From NCBI GenBank assembly GCA_030248215.1, contig JASANG010000334.1, positions 32,917 to 96,916 on the forward strand: a DNA stretch of 64,000 nucleotides. Reading direction: 5' to 3'. Below are positions 63,811-64,000 of the stretch, in pieces. This stretch comes from Enoplolaimus lenunculus (Eukaryota > Nematoda > Enoplea > Enoplida > Thoracostomopsidae). The notes under the pieces are model-generated. The model ran no database searches. It worked only from the letters and a program-made list of their open reading frames with translations, and was not told the DNA's origin. The stretch's first letter is position 1; each line of letters opens with the position of its first letter. The position numbers were made by a program, and so were the translations under genes.

Positions 63811-64000
63811 CAATATCAAAAGATCAGGGGCGGAACGTTTTTCTGTGTGACTGCAGAGAGCGCAAGCTTAAGCTTTAGACTTTTTTTGCTTGGCTAAGGC
63901 TTAGACTTAGGCTTGAAGGTTTATGAAATATGCTTATTCTTGCGCTTAGGCTTAGGCTTTGGCTTAGGAACGTGCTTAGATATACTGTTTCGCCCTGTTC
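63811..64000 (-). mobile_element. TCE type 1a cut by the window edge
   Basis: Mirror of 30207-30400. The final bases (TACTGTTTCGCCCTGTTC) are the start of its right terminus. Confidence 0.75.

Larger units (their letters stand above)
47480..64000. repeat. Right arm of the giant inverted duplication
   Basis: Mirror of 30207-46639, cut by the window edge within a shared TCE. Compared with the left arm it has an expanded C-element array (55388-55927), a 418-bp loss at 57347/57348, and tandem duplications near 58749-58945 and 60228-60405. Long blocks otherwise match base for base with scattered substitutions. Confidence 0.93.

Noticed and set aside
1-64000. Autonomous transposase or reverse-transcriptase genes
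   Set aside because: I looked through all long frames for catalytic or polymerase motifs and found none. Every element here appears non-autonomous.

Overview
The window is nuclear DNA from a nematode, species not identified. Two things point there: four intact cuticle-collagen genes of the short nematode type (N-terminal membrane anchor, RxxR processing site, Gly-X-Y blocks broken by paired cysteines), and many islands of TTAGGC, the nematode telomere hexamer. No rRNA, CRISPR array, reverse transcriptase or transposase was found. Nearly all non-genic DNA is short, terminally inverted, non-autonomous DNA elements.

Layout. Positions 1-1600 hold one recognisable exon of an amino-acid transporter (minus strand). 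1716-6554 is a mosaic of small elements. 6555-7333 is a 16-bp minisatellite. 7559-14475 (minus) is a five-exon Cys-loop ligand-gated anion channel of 604 residues whose introns are full of inserted elements. 14476-30206 is a gene-poor field of element copies.

From 30207 to the right edge the window is one giant imperfect inverted duplication. The left arm (30207-46639) and right arm (47480-64000, cut by the window) surround an 840-bp spacer. Each arm carries two collagen genes, A (outer) and B (inner), pointing away from the centre. All four copies are intact, with identical exon lengths (141, 88, 384 and 227 bp; 279 residues). The arms share almost all their element insertions in mirror order but differ by substitutions and several indels, so the palindrome is not a simple read-through artefact. 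The inner breakpoint lies inside a TTAGGC-bearing element that is whole in the right arm and cut short in the left.

The most striking content is a dispersed set of at least 34 foldback elements whose core is built from TTAGGC. At least three unrelated terminal-inverted-repeat types enclose the same kind of core. They lie in introns, in the presumed 5' leader of collagen B, between genes and at the palindrome junction. Collagen exons 1 and 4 also show patchy sharing of variants between loci and arms that looks like gene conversion.

Shorthand used below. TCE: TTAGGC-core element; its strand is + when GCCTAA reads on the + strand. Type 1a ends resemble GGCCAATGTAAAGAACAGG, type 1b GGCCCATGTATAGAACAGGG, type 2 GGCCAATGTTACTTTTAGGG. 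B-element: foldback with ends like CACTGTAAATTCCAATGAG and GAGTTGA-rich arms. C-element: ends AGGGT(T/G)GCGCTATACTTG. D-element: ends TACTGTAGTGACCCGAATAA. F-element: ends ATTCTCAAATGTGTGTAGCA.
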